Below are positions 1 through 7,531 of a stretch of 35,429 nt of DNA, piece by piece. The notes beneath the pieces were generated by a model. It searched no databases. It worked only from the letters and a program-made list of their open reading frames with translations, and had not been told where the DNA came from. Made by a program: the position numbers and the translations under genes. The stretch covers positions 1 through 35,429 of the forward strand of contig CAZUTO010000021.1 of NCBI GenBank assembly GCA_964623085.1, given 5' to 3'. Origin of the DNA: CAZUTO01 sp964623085 (GTDB lineage: Bacteria > Pseudomonadota > Gammaproteobacteria > Pseudomonadales > GM7GCV1). Each line of letters starts with the position of its first letter. The first letter of the stretch is position 1.

Positions 1-61
1 AATAACCCCTGCTAGGTAGACCCTACATTTATTGCGATTAACCATAAGTCTCTAGTGTAAA

Positions 62-148
62 TGGTGCCCGAGGCCGGACTTGAACCGGCACGATATTGCT
101 ATCGGGAGATTTTAAGTCTCCTGTGTCTACCAATTCCACCACCCGGGC
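62..148 (-). tRNA. tRNA-Leu (anticodon UAA)
   Basis: On the minus strand the sequence folds as a class II tRNA with a long variable arm. The acceptor stem GCCCGGG pairs with CTCGGGC, and A plus an encoded CCA follows. The anticodon arm GGAGA-CTTAAAA-TCTCC gives anticodon UAA, and the T-arm carries GGTTCAAGTCC. It lies about 90 bases downstream of tRNA-Cys on the same strand, the usual Cys-Leu order found after uvrC-pgsA in enterobacteria (glyW-cysT-leuZ); no tRNA-Gly was found here. No clear intrinsic terminator is visible in the 61 bases between its 3' end and the window edge. Confidence 0.97.
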
Positions 149-238
149 ATATTGGGGGCATTTTTAGAGTTGGAGATGGTCACCAACTTGCTGCGCTGCT
201 CAATACAATCAGATGCTATTCGGACTATTCGAGCTAAA

Positions 239-312
239 TGGAGGCGCGGGTCGGAATCGAACCGGCGTACACGGAGTTGCAGTCCGCTGCATGACCACTC
301 TGCCACCGCGCC
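239..312 (-). tRNA. tRNA-Cys (anticodon GCA)
   Basis: This is a 74-base minus-strand cloverleaf with acceptor stem GGCGCGG and an encoded CCA. Anticodon stem-loop GCGGA-CTGCAAC-TCCGT gives anticodon GCA, and the T-arm contains GGTTCGATTCC. It is probably co-transcribed with the following tRNA-Leu. A short hairpin (CTCGC-CACTA-GCGAG, 321-335) lies just 5' of the mature tRNA in the leader and may help processing, which is inference. Confidence 0.97.
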
Positions 313-342
313 ATCGCTTTCTCGCCACTAGCGAGGCCGCGC

Positions 343-371
343 ATTTTACTGAGTCACTCACAAAAGTTACA
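343..371 (-). promoter_or_regulatory. Candidate promoter for the tRNA-Cys/tRNA-Leu unit
   Basis: Read on the minus strand, a TAAAAT -10-like hexamer (343-348) stands 17 bases after TGTAAC (366-371). A G+C-rich GCGCGG stretch immediately follows the -10, resembling the discriminator of stringently controlled stable-RNA promoters. The -35 match is poor. The tRNAs need their own promoter because an oppositely oriented gene separates them from pgsA. Confidence 0.35.
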
Positions 372-553
372 GCCTTATTCGACAAATCATTTATACACCG
401 TCTTTTTCGGCAGCGAACCGCCAACTCTAATGGAGCTTAAGGCCATTATTGCTTACACTTCATTACTTACACTTCGCCATCGACCCTAACCGGCTCAGTG
501 TTAGAGCTCAAGTATCGGGTCACAAACAATGATTGAATAGGTTCAGTGCCCTT

Positions 554-982
554 ATGACATTCAAAAAAATTACCGACGATTTTAGTGTGGCACCTCAGAT
601 CAGCGTTGCTGAAGTGAGCATTGCTGCTGAAGCCGGCTTTAAAACCGTTATTTGTAATAGGCCTACCGATGAACCTGGCCAACCTGACACAGCCGATATG
701 AAACAAGCGATGGCAGACTCAGGTATGGAGTATCTATACCAACCCGTTGCATCTGGAAATGTCACCTATGCCGATATTGCGGAGTTTACTGAATTACTGG
801 AAAAGGCCGAAAAGCCAATATTGGCATATTGCCGTTCGGGAACACGCTGCTCAACACTTTGGGCGATGGCCGAAGCCCCGAATAGAGATATCGATGAAAT
901 ACTCTCTCTATGCAGCGCAGCGGGCTACGACTACAGTGCTATGCGAGGCACCTTGGAAACGCTGAAGAAGAACAGCGAATAG
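554..982 (+). CDS. DUF442/TIGR01244-type phosphatase-like protein
   Basis: A 142-residue protein resembling the TIGR01244/DUF442 family (rhodanese/protein-tyrosine-phosphatase-like fold, related to the BLH domain of sulfide-detoxification proteins). The CX5R-type loop AYCRSGTRCSTLWA, with Cys93 and Arg98, is the expected active site. The N-terminal segment with TVICNRPTDEPGQP is also typical of the family. The family's physiological substrate is uncertain. I chose ATG 554 because the next residues (TFKKI) begin the conserved domain. A TTG at 533 is possible, and neither start has a clear ribosome-binding site. The gene is convergent with pgsA (11-base gap) and sits between pgsA and the tRNAs that usually follow it. 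Confidence 0.8.
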   Translation: MTFKKITDDFSVAPQISVAEVSIAAEAGFKTVICNRPTDEPGQPDTADMKQAMADSGMEYLYQPVASGNVTYADIAEFTELLEKAEKPILAYCRSGTRCSTLWAMAEAPNRDIDEILSLCSAAGYDYSAMRGTLETLKKNSE

Positions 983-993
983 GTGCAGATCAA

Positions 994-1569
994 TTAGCTA
1001 AGCATATCTGTCTCAGCGATGGCCGCCTTAAGATAGATAATCATCGACCAAAGCGTCAAAGCCGCCGCAACGATCAGGAAGAACTGTGCCAATACATGGC
1101 CCCAAAAACCATAGTTAAAGCCCGCGATCTCAAAGGTGGGCTTAAACAGGCACAGCATAATTAAAGCGGTAATCTGCATCCCTGTTTTCCATTTGCCAAT
1201 ATTTGACACTGCCACAACCGACCTCTTTCCCAACCCTGCCATCCATTCGCGCAAGGCAGTGATGATAATTTCTCGGCCGATAATGATCAGGCCAGCAATG
1301 GTAATTAAGGGCGTTGGGTACTTAGCAATGACTAACGTCATGGCGACCACAACCATCAATTTGTCAGCAACCGGATCCAAAAATGCGCCAAATTTCGTTT
1401 CCTCTCCCCACTTGCGAGCCAGATAGCCGTCCAAAAAATCAGTAATAGATGCAATTGAAAAAAGGACCGCGCTGACGGGGTAGGTCCAGTTTTGCGGCAA
1501 ATAGAGGAAGAGCCCGAAAAAAGGAATAAACGCGATACGGCTCAGCGTTAGGTAATTAGACGTTGTCAT
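994..1569 (-). CDS. pgsA: CDP-diacylglycerol-glycerol-3-phosphate 3-phosphatidyltransferase
   Basis: PgsA makes phosphatidylglycerophosphate from CDP-diacylglycerol and sn-glycerol-3-phosphate, the committed step of phosphatidylglycerol and cardiolipin synthesis in the inner membrane. The 191-residue hydrophobic protein carries the complete CDP-alcohol phosphotransferase motif: Asp44, Asp47-Gly48, Ala51-Arg52, Gly61, Asp65 and Asp69 with the exact family spacing. The ATG at 1567-1569 gives the family N-terminus MTTSNYLTLSR. An in-frame GTG 39 bases upstream would add 13 unlikely residues. It lies 62 bases downstream of uvrC, as in E. coli and Pseudomonas, so co-transcription with uvrC is likely. 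Confidence 0.95.
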   Translation of the reverse strand: MTTSNYLTLSRIAFIPFFGLFLYLPQNWTYPVSAVLFSIASITDFLDGYLARKWGEETKFGAFLDPVADKLMVVVAMTLVIAKYPTPLITIAGLIIIGREIIITALREWMAGLGKRSVVAVSNIGKWKTGMQITALIMLCLFKPTFEIAGFNYGFWGHVLAQFFLIVAAALTLWSMIIYLKAAIAETDMLS

Positions 1570-1631
1570 GTCGATATTGTACTTCGGTAAGGCGCGCAAA
1601 ACCCGCACAAGATAGAAAAAACTGCCGGCAG

Positions 1632-3449
1632 TTAGCTTCCATGAAAGTAGTCGTAAATACTTTCCGCCATTTTTGCACTTACACCATCGACACGGCTCAG
1701 ATCTGACGCACTCGCTCGCTCAATGCCTTTATAGCCACCAAAATGATCGAGAAGCGCTTTACGTCGCTTAGGACCAACACCGGGAATATCTTCTAGCGGC
1801 GATTCGATCATCTTTTTCCCACGCCGCGCTTTATGCCCAGTAATAGCAAATCGATGCGCCTCATCTCGAATATGCTGTAATAAATGGAATCCCGGTCGCG
1901 ATGAATTAAGCAACACCTCTTTATTGTCGACCCCAACAAAAAAACGCTCCCAACCAGATTTTCGAGTGGCGCCCTTAGCTACACCGACAACTTCAACGCC
2001 CGATACCCCCAACTCCATAAACACGTTCTTGGCTTTCCCCAGTTGGCCTTTTCCGCCATCGATGACAACCATATCTGGCATGCTTCCCTCGCCAGACTGC
2101 AATCTTGTAAAACGACGCCTGAGCGTCTGTTCCATTGCCGCGTAGTCATCTCCTGCTTTGATACCTTCAATATTGAATCGACGATAGAGCTTTTTATTTG
2201 GCCCATCGGCGTCAAAAACAACGCAGGACGCCACGGTTTGCGCCCCCTGAGTATGACTGACGTCATAGCACTCAATGAGTTTCACCCCATCTTCACAATC
2301 AAACGCTTTTGCCAAATCATCCATCCTGCGCAGATAGCTTTTTTGACCTGCTTTCCTGCCAATTAGGTTTTGTTCCGCCGCTTTTTCAGCGATTTTCAAC
2401 CAATCGAGTCCACGCCCGCGCCGAGGACGCCGAATGGAAACTTTACGATTAGCGTGCAGGCGCAACGCTTCGATTTGTGCGTCTAGATCTATTGGCTCAT
2501 CGCTCACAAGCACTTCCGCAGGCACTAACGCTTCGGGCGCTGCGAGATAGTGCTGAGACAGAAACCCTCCAATCAAGTCGGACACAGTTTCAGCAAGCAT
2601 TACTTTGGGGTAAAAGCTCCGGCTGGCGACAATTTTTCCTTTCCGAACAAAGAGTATATGTATGCAACTTTCGTCGCCATCAATCGCCGCACCCAAAACA
2701 TCAATATTTCCAGTGCCGCGCTCGATCACTTGATCCGCTTGAACCGAGCGAATCATATTAACCTGATCACGTAAGTACGCTGCACGCTCGTAGTCCTGCT
2801 GATCGGAAGCTTGGTTCATCGTTTCAATAATTTCGGCGCTCAATTTTTCATCTTTGCCATCCAAAAAGTCAGCGCTATGGGTGACGTCCTGAATATAGTC
2901 ATTTTCACTGACGAGATCGACGCAGGGGCCTGTGCAGCGCTTTATCTGATATTGAAGACAAGGCCGAGAACGATTGCGAAAAAAACTGTCGTCGCACTGG
3001 CGGACTCGAAACACTTTCTGCAACATAGACAGCGTTTCGCGCGCCGCACCCGCATTCGGAAATGGCCCAAAATATGTGCCTTTCTTTTTGCGTGCGCCAC
3101 GATGAAAGGCAAGGCGCGGCCAAGTTTCATCCGACAAAAAAATATAAGGATAAGATTTATCATCCCGCAATAAAATATTGTAAGGCGGTCGCTGCTGCTT
3201 GATTAGATTATGTTCTAACAACAGTGCTTCGGCTTCGCTTGGCGTTACTGTCACTTCGATATTAGCAATCTTGGATACTAATGCCTGAGTTTTCGGGGAT
3301 TGAGATCGAGAACGAAAATAACTGCTTACTCTGTTCTTTAGGTTTTTTGCTTTACCTACATAAAGAATGTCGCCATCCACGTCATACATCTGATAAACCC
3401 CAGGAAGGTCCGTCAGTGCTTTAAGGAAGTTTTGAGCGTCGAAAGCCAA
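1632..3449 (-). CDS. uvrC: Excinuclease ABC subunit C
   Basis: UvrC makes both incisions flanking a UvrAB-marked DNA lesion in nucleotide excision repair. The 605-residue protein has the full order: N-terminal GIY-YIG nuclease (GVYQMYDVDGDILYVGKAKN, about residues 15-95), a central UVR motif for UvrB binding (near 200-235), an RNase H-like 5' nuclease (ECYDVSHTQG, later DEAHRFAITGHK), and C-terminal tandem helix-hairpin-helix (IPGVGPKRRKALLDHFGG). The start is probably TTG at 3447-3449, giving MAFDAQNFLK, which lines up with the usual N-terminus. A nearby upstream ATG is out of frame, and no strong Shine-Dalgarno sequence is visible. pgsA follows directly. Confidence 0.96.
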   Translation of the reverse strand: MAFDAQNFLKALTDLPGVYQMYDVDGDILYVGKAKNLKNRVSSYFRSRSQSPKTQALVSKIANIEVTVTPSEAEALLLEHNLIKQQRPPYNILLRDDKSYPYIFLSDETWPRLAFHRGARKKKGTYFGPFPNAGAARETLSMLQKVFRVRQCDDSFFRNRSRPCLQYQIKRCTGPCVDLVSENDYIQDVTHSADFLDGKDEKLSAEIIETMNQASDQQDYERAAYLRDQVNMIRSVQADQVIERGTGNIDVLGAAIDGDESCIHILFVRKGKIVASRSFYPKVMLAETVSDLIGGFLSQHYLAAPEALVPAEVLVSDEPIDLDAQIEALRLHANRKVSIRRPRRGRGLDWLKIAEKAAEQNLIGRKAGQKSYLRRMDDLAKAFDCEDGVKLIECYDVSHTQGAQTVASCVVFDADGPNKKLYRRFNIEGIKAGDDYAAMEQTLRRRFTRLQSGEGSMPDMVVIDGGKGQLGKAKNVFMELGVSGVEVVGVAKGATRKSGWERFFVGVDNKEVLLNSSRPGFHLLQHIRDEAHRFAITGHKARRGKKMIESPLEDIPGVGPKRRKALLDHFGGYKGIERASASDLSRVDGVSAKMAESIYDYFHGS

Positions 3450-3576
3450 AATAAGAGCGCATATGTAAAAGTTTGACGTGATTCTAATCTAATTATTTAA
3501 TCGGCGACCACTGGTCAGAAAGCGCTCCTGTTAGGGCGCAAACGGGTTGCTAGTGTGAAACAGTGCCGCTAGTATC

Positions 3577-3592
3577 CGTGATCTAGATCACA
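3577..3592. promoter_or_regulatory. Near-consensus CRP/Vfr operator
   Basis: The 16-mer CGTGATCTAGATCACA matches the ideal CRP half-site pair TGTGA-N6-TCACA at 15 of 16 positions, including the central TCTAGA of the classical synthetic consensus. It lies in the 163-base divergent region between uvrC and the gene at 3613, centred about 28 bases before that gene's ATG. That is too close to activate a promoter with a normal leader for that gene, but would suit repression of it or distal activation of uvrC. The rest of the region holds a perfect short palindrome GACCA-C-TGGTC (3506-3516) and a G+C-rich hairpin near 3522-3539. No strong -35/-10 pair was found. Confidence 0.75.
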
Positions 3593-3612
3593 TTAGAAAT
3601 AGTGAATTTGCC

Positions 3613-5001
3613 ATGTTTAAAGACCGTGTTTCTGTCAACACACCGCAATCGCTCCAGCCGCGACTCACTAGGCCAAACAAGCTAAAAACTGGCGCTAACG
3701 ACGACTTGGACGACACTGTGGAAAACCCCGTTATTGAAATTAGTCGCGATATTTTTCGTCTAGAATCAGATATCCGCAAACTAACCATTCGCGTTGACAA
3801 ACGGCTGATCACAAAAAATATTCAAGATTCTTTGGCACACTTCAGAAAGAATTTTGACCTCTACTTTGAATCTTTCAAAAAGCCTATTGATCCAGACACC
3901 ATTTTTACGGCTGGCACCAACGTGGCAACCTACGGCGAATCCGTTGGGCACGTGCTTAATCGGTTTAGCAGCCTCGGATTTGAAAACCGTCGACTCGCAC
4001 AGCAGATCATTCAGCGATCGCGGTCGATCAATAGCGGTTTAGCAACTAAGAAGGACCTCTTCAATGCAGGATTGAAAACCTATAATGAAGCCGATCTACC
4101 AAAAGTAGAGAAAATATCGGAATCAGATACTCGCATTGAATCAAAGGGCGCCTACAAACCCTTTACCGCTGTCTATACAGAAAATCGCGCGCGCGCGGAA
4201 GCAAACACGATAAGCACATCTGAAGTGGAAAAAAGCGCTACGCCTGCAACAAAAATTAGCGATCCAGCAGAAAACAAGCAGGCGCCTGTTCGTCGCCCAG
4301 CGAAAACTAACGAAAGTACGCCAGCAAACAGCCAAGCATTAAGCGAACAACTGCAAAAAAACCGGCGCCATATGCAGTATTTTGTCGCCAACGCTAAAAA
4401 GGCAGAGGCGGCCTATAACGCTCGCTACAAAAGAATAAAGCAACTTCACGAAGATGCTGTAAGTAAAATAACTGAGGCGCGAGCCGAGGTAAATACACTC
4501 AGATCCCAGATTACTGCAAATTCCGTTGCGAAGAACTTCGAACAATGCGCCAAAGAAGAACGCATTAACGCAGACTTCTATCGTTATTCAGCGTTTGCTT
4601 ACATGCTGGTATTTTTAACTCTAATGGGCTACTTATTTATCGAAACCAGCGCTGCCGGCTTCGATTGGGTGCGATCTGCTCTGCGCTCGGTCATCGCCTT
4701 AAGTTTGATGATTCCATTTGGCTATGCGGCTAAAGAGTCTAGAAACCATCGACAGCAACAACATAGCTATATGAAAACGGCGATTGAACTAAAAACACTG
4801 GCGCCTTTTAAAGCGAATCTGCCCGAATCAAAGCTGGCCTCATTGCGTGAAGATGTTGTTCAGAATGGCCTAAAAGCAGAAACGGTAGGAAGAAGCTATA
4901 GCGATTACTACCTAATGAAAAACTTTGACCTGCTAAGCGAACTCAACAAAAAGCTCGACAAAGACGCTAAGGCCGATGCTAAGGTTAAAAAAGCTAGCTA
5001 A
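3613..5001 (+). CDS. Unrecognised two-TM protein with long N-terminal region and coiled coil
   Basis: I do not recognise this 462-residue protein. Residues 1-160 are mostly helical and charged. About 190-240 are low-complexity, rich in Ala, Pro, Thr, Glu and Lys, and probably disordered. About 242-322 look like a coiled coil with heptad-like Lys/Glu/Ala spacing. Two hydrophobic segments follow (about 325-346 and 355-373) with a very short hairpin between them. The C-terminal tail (375-462) contains YAAKESRNHRQQQHSY, then TLAPFKANLPESKLASLRED, and ends lysine-rich. There is no signal peptide, so both long ends probably face the cytoplasm. The ATG follows a near-perfect CRP site; its ribosome-binding site is weak. 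A strong terminator follows, making it a single-gene unit. The 2TM-plus-helix layout loosely recalls SLATT-like modules, but no family can be assigned. Confidence 0.85.
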   Translation: MFKDRVSVNTPQSLQPRLTRPNKLKTGANDDLDDTVENPVIEISRDIFRLESDIRKLTIRVDKRLITKNIQDSLAHFRKNFDLYFESFKKPIDPDTIFTAGTNVATYGESVGHVLNRFSSLGFENRRLAQQIIQRSRSINSGLATKKDLFNAGLKTYNEADLPKVEKISESDTRIESKGAYKPFTAVYTENRARAEANTISTSEVEKSATPATKISDPAENKQAPVRRPAKTNESTPANSQALSEQLQKNRRHMQYFVANAKKAEAAYNARYKRIKQLHEDAVSKITEARAEVNTLRSQITANSVAKNFEQCAKEERINADFYRYSAFAYMLVFLTLMGYLFIETSAAGFDWVRSALRSVIALSLMIPFGYAAKESRNHRQQQHSYMKTAIELKTLAPFKANLPESKLASLREDVVQNGLKAETVGRSYSDYYLMKNFDLLSELNKKLDKDAKADAKVKKAS

Positions 5002-5023
5002 TAGAACAAATAGTATGTTCCAT

Positions 5024-5054
5024 AAAAAAGGGCGGTCATTGACCGCCCTTTTTT
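5024..5054. terminator. Bidirectional intrinsic terminator
   Basis: Stem GGGCGGTC / GACCGCCC with an ATT loop is flanked by six A on the left and six T on the right, so it works on both strands. It ends the gene at 3613-5001 on the plus strand and bfr, whose stop is 16 bases away, on the minus strand. Confidence 0.95.
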
Positions 5055-5069
5055 ATGCTTGTGTAAAAC

Positions 5070-5549
5070 TCAGGATGCCTCTTGCACAATCTGTGCTTGA
5101 ACATAGTTTTCCATGCCCATTTTATCGATAAGCCCGAGCTGAGTTTCCAACCAATCGACGTGCTCTTCTTCCGACTCAAGAATACTTTGGAACAAGTCTC
5201 GACTCACAAAGTCTCTCACTTTTTCGCAGTACTCTATCCCATCTCGCAGATCAGGTATTGCATCTAACTCAAGCAATAAGTCGCAGTTGAGCATTTCTTT
5301 GGTATTTTCGCCTATTCGCAATGCCCCTAAATCCTGAAGGTTCGGCAGCCCCTCAAGAAATAGAATACGTTCGATAAGCGAATCGGCATGTTTCATTTCA
5401 TCGATAGATTCATGATATTCATAGTCAGCAAGATTCTTCATTCCCCAATCTTTGTACATCCGCGAATGAAGAAAGTACTGATTGATCGCAATTAATTCGT
5501 TACCAAGAGCCTTATTTAATAACTCTACGACCTTTGGATCACCTTTCAT
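5070..5549 (-). CDS. bfr: Bacterioferritin
   Basis: This 24-mer iron-storage protein oxidises Fe(II) and stores a ferric mineral, with haem at subunit interfaces. The 159-residue length is standard. All ferroxidase ligands are present at canonical positions (Glu18, Glu51, His54, Glu94, Glu127, His130), as are Tyr25 and the haem-ligating Met52, so this is a haem-binding, catalytically complete subunit rather than a ligand-deficient paralogue. The ATG is preceded by GGGAG at good spacing. It lies downstream of bfd in the same direction, the E. coli bfd-bfr order, but with a 193-base gap that carries its own promoter-like elements and a Fur-box-like site. Confidence 0.98.
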   Translation of the reverse strand: MKGDPKVVELLNKALGNELIAINQYFLHSRMYKDWGMKNLADYEYHESIDEMKHADSLIERILFLEGLPNLQDLGALRIGENTKEMLNCDLLLELDAIPDLRDGIEYCEKVRDFVSRDLFQSILESEEEHVDWLETQLGLIDKMGMENYVQAQIVQEAS

Positions 5550-5584
5550 TATTTACTCCCATATGAATATCAATTTTCAGATGA

Positions 5585-5613
5585 ATTATGCATATACCCA
5601 GCACGCAAAACAA
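5585..5613 (-). promoter_or_regulatory. Candidate bfr promoter
   Basis: On the minus strand TTGTTT (5608-5613) and CATAAT (5585-5590, preceded by TG) are separated by 17 bases, about 35 bases before the bfr start codon. Predicted transcription begins near 5578. A second possible -10, TATACT, lies at 5613-5618. Confidence 0.45.
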
Positions 5614-5640
5614 GTATAAGTTATTGATTTTTAAGGGAAA

Positions 5641-5655
5641 TAAGAATGATTATCG
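5641..5655. promoter_or_regulatory. Fur-box-like site upstream of bfr
   Basis: TAAGAATGATTATCG matches the 7-1-7 Fur consensus TGATAATNATTATCA at 11 of 14 defined positions. It is centred about 70 bases before the predicted bfr transcription start. That position fits indirect or activating control, or repression of the alternative upstream promoter. Confidence 0.55.
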
Positions 5656-5742
5656 CAGAGATAACTACTAGCAATTGCACTCAATTCTCAAGCGCAAAGC
5701 CAAATCAATAATTTATAAGTGATTTATCTGTGGCGTATTCAG

Positions 5743-5949
5743 TCAGGCTGACTGGCTAGCATTAAAATAGAGATCTGAAGACTCTGAAGCGAGTTGATCA
5801 TTAAGTAGTCTATTCACATTGAATTGACACTTGCCACAACAAGAAGAAGCACCAGTTTCAGCGCGCACATCATCCAGAGATCGTGCTCCGTTCTTAACGG
5901 ATTCGACAATCTGACCAGTGTTGATGTTCTTGCAAATACAAACTATCAC
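5743..5949 (-). CDS. bfd: Bacterioferritin-associated ferredoxin
   Basis: Bfd is a small [2Fe-2S] protein that docks on bacterioferritin and passes electrons to haem so that stored iron is reduced and released. Cys4, Cys6, Cys38 and Cys41 occupy the canonical CxC...CxxC ligand positions in this 68-residue protein, within the usual range. The start is GTG (5947-5949) giving MIVCICKN, matching the family N-terminus. No strong Shine-Dalgarno sequence precedes it. The upstream region has overlapping Fur-box-like matches just after a TATACT -10, as expected for an iron-starvation-induced gene. Confidence 0.95.
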   Translation of the reverse strand: MIVCICKNINTGQIVESVKNGARSLDDVRAETGASSCCGKCQFNVNRLLNDQLASESSDLYFNASQSA

Positions 5950-5972
5950 GTTAAACCGAACTATGCCTTGTT

Positions 5973-6006
5973 GAGAATGTTAATGATAATAGTTCGCAAT
6001 AGTATA
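5973..6006 (-). promoter_or_regulatory. bfd promoter with overlapping Fur boxes
   Basis: The interval 5973-5991 matches the 19-base Fur consensus at 14 of 19 positions. An overlapping 7-1-7 match, TGATAATAGTTCGCA (5984-5998), scores 11 of 14. A minus-strand TATACT -10-like element lies at 6001-6006, so the Fur site would cover the start region and repress under iron-replete conditions. The -35 is weak and would lie within the end of murB. Confidence 0.65.
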
Positions 6007-6026
6007 ATCAACCCCAAAAGAGGTTT

Positions 6027-7049
6027 TCAGGCTATAACGCGTGGCTCAATCTCCAATTTCACACCAAAGGCCGAATAGACTTTGGAGGACACTCGCTCTG
6101 CGAAACTCAAAATATCTGAGGATGGCTTTCTGCCAGGATTGACCAGCACCAAAGCTTGCTTGTCGTGCATCCCTACCCCACTTTTTCGCCGACCTTTGAA
6201 ACCGGCTTGATCCACAAACCAAGCTGCAGGTATTTTGACTTGCTCATCCGGCAACTCATAGAAAGGAATAGCCGGATGTTTCTGCGAGAGCACCCTGAGC
6301 TTATCGAGATCTACTACGGGATTCTTGAAGAAACTGCCGGCGTTTGGAATCTCCGCTGGGGCTGGGAGTTTTGATCGCCGGATGGCACATACAGCTTCAA
6401 AGATAGTCTGCGGCGACGGCTCCATTTTATGATCTGCTAAATAATCAACCAATGCGGGATAGCTAAGATTAGGCTTTTCGTCCAGACTCAATCGCAGGCG
6501 AATGGAAACAACAATGGCTTGGTTTTCAAGATCATGTTTAAACACGCTATCCCGATACCCTAACTCGCACTCAGCAGCACTTAACCACCGGCATTGCTGC
6601 TCTGCAATATCAAAAATTTCTACTGACTCGAGAACGTCACTAAGCTCAACACCATAAGCACCAATATTCTGGATCGGTGCTGCACCGCATGTACCAGGAA
6701 TAAGCGCGAGGTTTTCTATACCAAAGAAGGACTGCTCTAAACACCAACGCACCAATTCGTGCCAGTCTTCCCCTGCGCCGACCTCGATAACGACTGAGTG
6801 ATCATCTTTATGAATCAGACTCTTACCCATTAGCGCTATCTGAAGCACGACTGCATCGATAAACTCAGCAAGCACCACGTTCGTCCCCGACCCAAGCACC
6901 GCTAGCGAAAGCCGCTGCTCTCTGGAAAAAGCCATCGCAGCGGCGATCTCATGAATATCGGTGACAGAAGTAAACCACCGGCAAACACTGGGCACAGCAA
7001 GACTGTTTTTGGTCTGAAGATCAAAGTTGGAACAAAAGAGGTCAGTCAC
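6027..7049 (-). CDS. murB: UDP-N-acetylenolpyruvoylglucosamine reductase
   Basis: This FAD enzyme reduces UDP-GlcNAc-enolpyruvate to UDP-MurNAc with NADPH in the cytoplasmic stage of peptidoglycan synthesis. The 340-residue protein is the E. coli-like type I form. FAD-binding GSGTN, the conserved GYRDS with the catalytic-region Tyr, the proton-donor Ser in NAGSFFKNP, and C-terminal EIEPRV are all visible. The GTG start overlaps the preceding phosphatase stop as GTGA, indicating translational coupling. It is the last gene of the long leftward comEC-to-murB operon. Confidence 0.97.
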   Translation of the reverse strand: MTDLFCSNFDLQTKNSLAVPSVCRWFTSVTDIHEIAAAMAFSREQRLSLAVLGSGTNVVLAEFIDAVVLQIALMGKSLIHKDDHSVVIEVGAGEDWHELVRWCLEQSFFGIENLALIPGTCGAAPIQNIGAYGVELSDVLESVEIFDIAEQQCRWLSAAECELGYRDSVFKHDLENQAIVVSIRLRLSLDEKPNLSYPALVDYLADHKMEPSPQTIFEAVCAIRRSKLPAPAEIPNAGSFFKNPVVDLDKLRVLSQKHPAIPFYELPDEQVKIPAAWFVDQAGFKGRRKSGVGMHDKQALVLVNPGRKPSSDILSFAERVSSKVYSAFGVKLEIEPRVIA

Positions 7050-7531
7050 AATTTGTACTTTTCACAGATATCCGCATACAAACCTTCACAACCGTTCATG
7101 ACCATATCGAAAACAAGGCTAAACGCCCCTTTGCCACCGTAGTATGGATCAGGCACCTCGACCTCTTCGTAGGCCGAGGCAAAATCTAAGAACAGCCCGA
7201 GATGCTTGTCAAAGTTATCTGGGCACATGGACTCTAAATCAGACAGGTTTTGACGATCCATGGCCAAGATATAATCAAACTTGTCGAAATCGACTGCACT
7301 AATCTGACGAGCGCGAAGATCGGAGATATCGACACCTTTGATGCGCGCATGCATGGTTGCGCGAGAATCAGGTATCCGGCCAATATGCCAATCACCTGTA
7401 CCAGCAGAATCAATCAAAATTTGCTCCTGCATACCCTTTTTTTCCACTAGATCACGAAACAACCCATGAGCAGTGGGTGATCGGCAAATATTCCCTAAGC
7501 ACACAAAAAGTACACTCACCCGCTCGCTCAT
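7046..7531 (-). CDS. Low-molecular-weight protein-tyrosine phosphatase
   Basis: This is a cytoplasmic phosphatase of the LMW-PTP family. Residues 11-18 form the P-loop CLGNICRS (Cys11 nucleophile, Arg17), and Asp128 in DPYY (128-131) is the general acid. The 161-residue length is normal. No adjacent tyrosine kinase or polysaccharide export genes are present, so the Wzb/Wzc capsule role is not supported. The same phosphatase sits between kdsB and murB in pseudomonads, as I recall. Its start and stop both overlap neighbours by four bases (ATGA and GTGA). Confidence 0.95.
   Translation of the reverse strand: MSERVSVLFVCLGNICRSPTAHGLFRDLVEKKGMQEQILIDSAGTGDWHIGRIPDSRATMHARIKGVDISDLRARQISAVDFDKFDYILAMDRQNLSDLESMCPDNFDKHLGLFLDFASAYEEVEVPDPYYGGKGAFSLVFDMVMNGCEGLYADICEKYKL

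Noticed and set aside
213..440. A plus-strand frame over the tRNA-Cys gene
   Set aside because: It runs through the complement of the tRNA and is explained by it.
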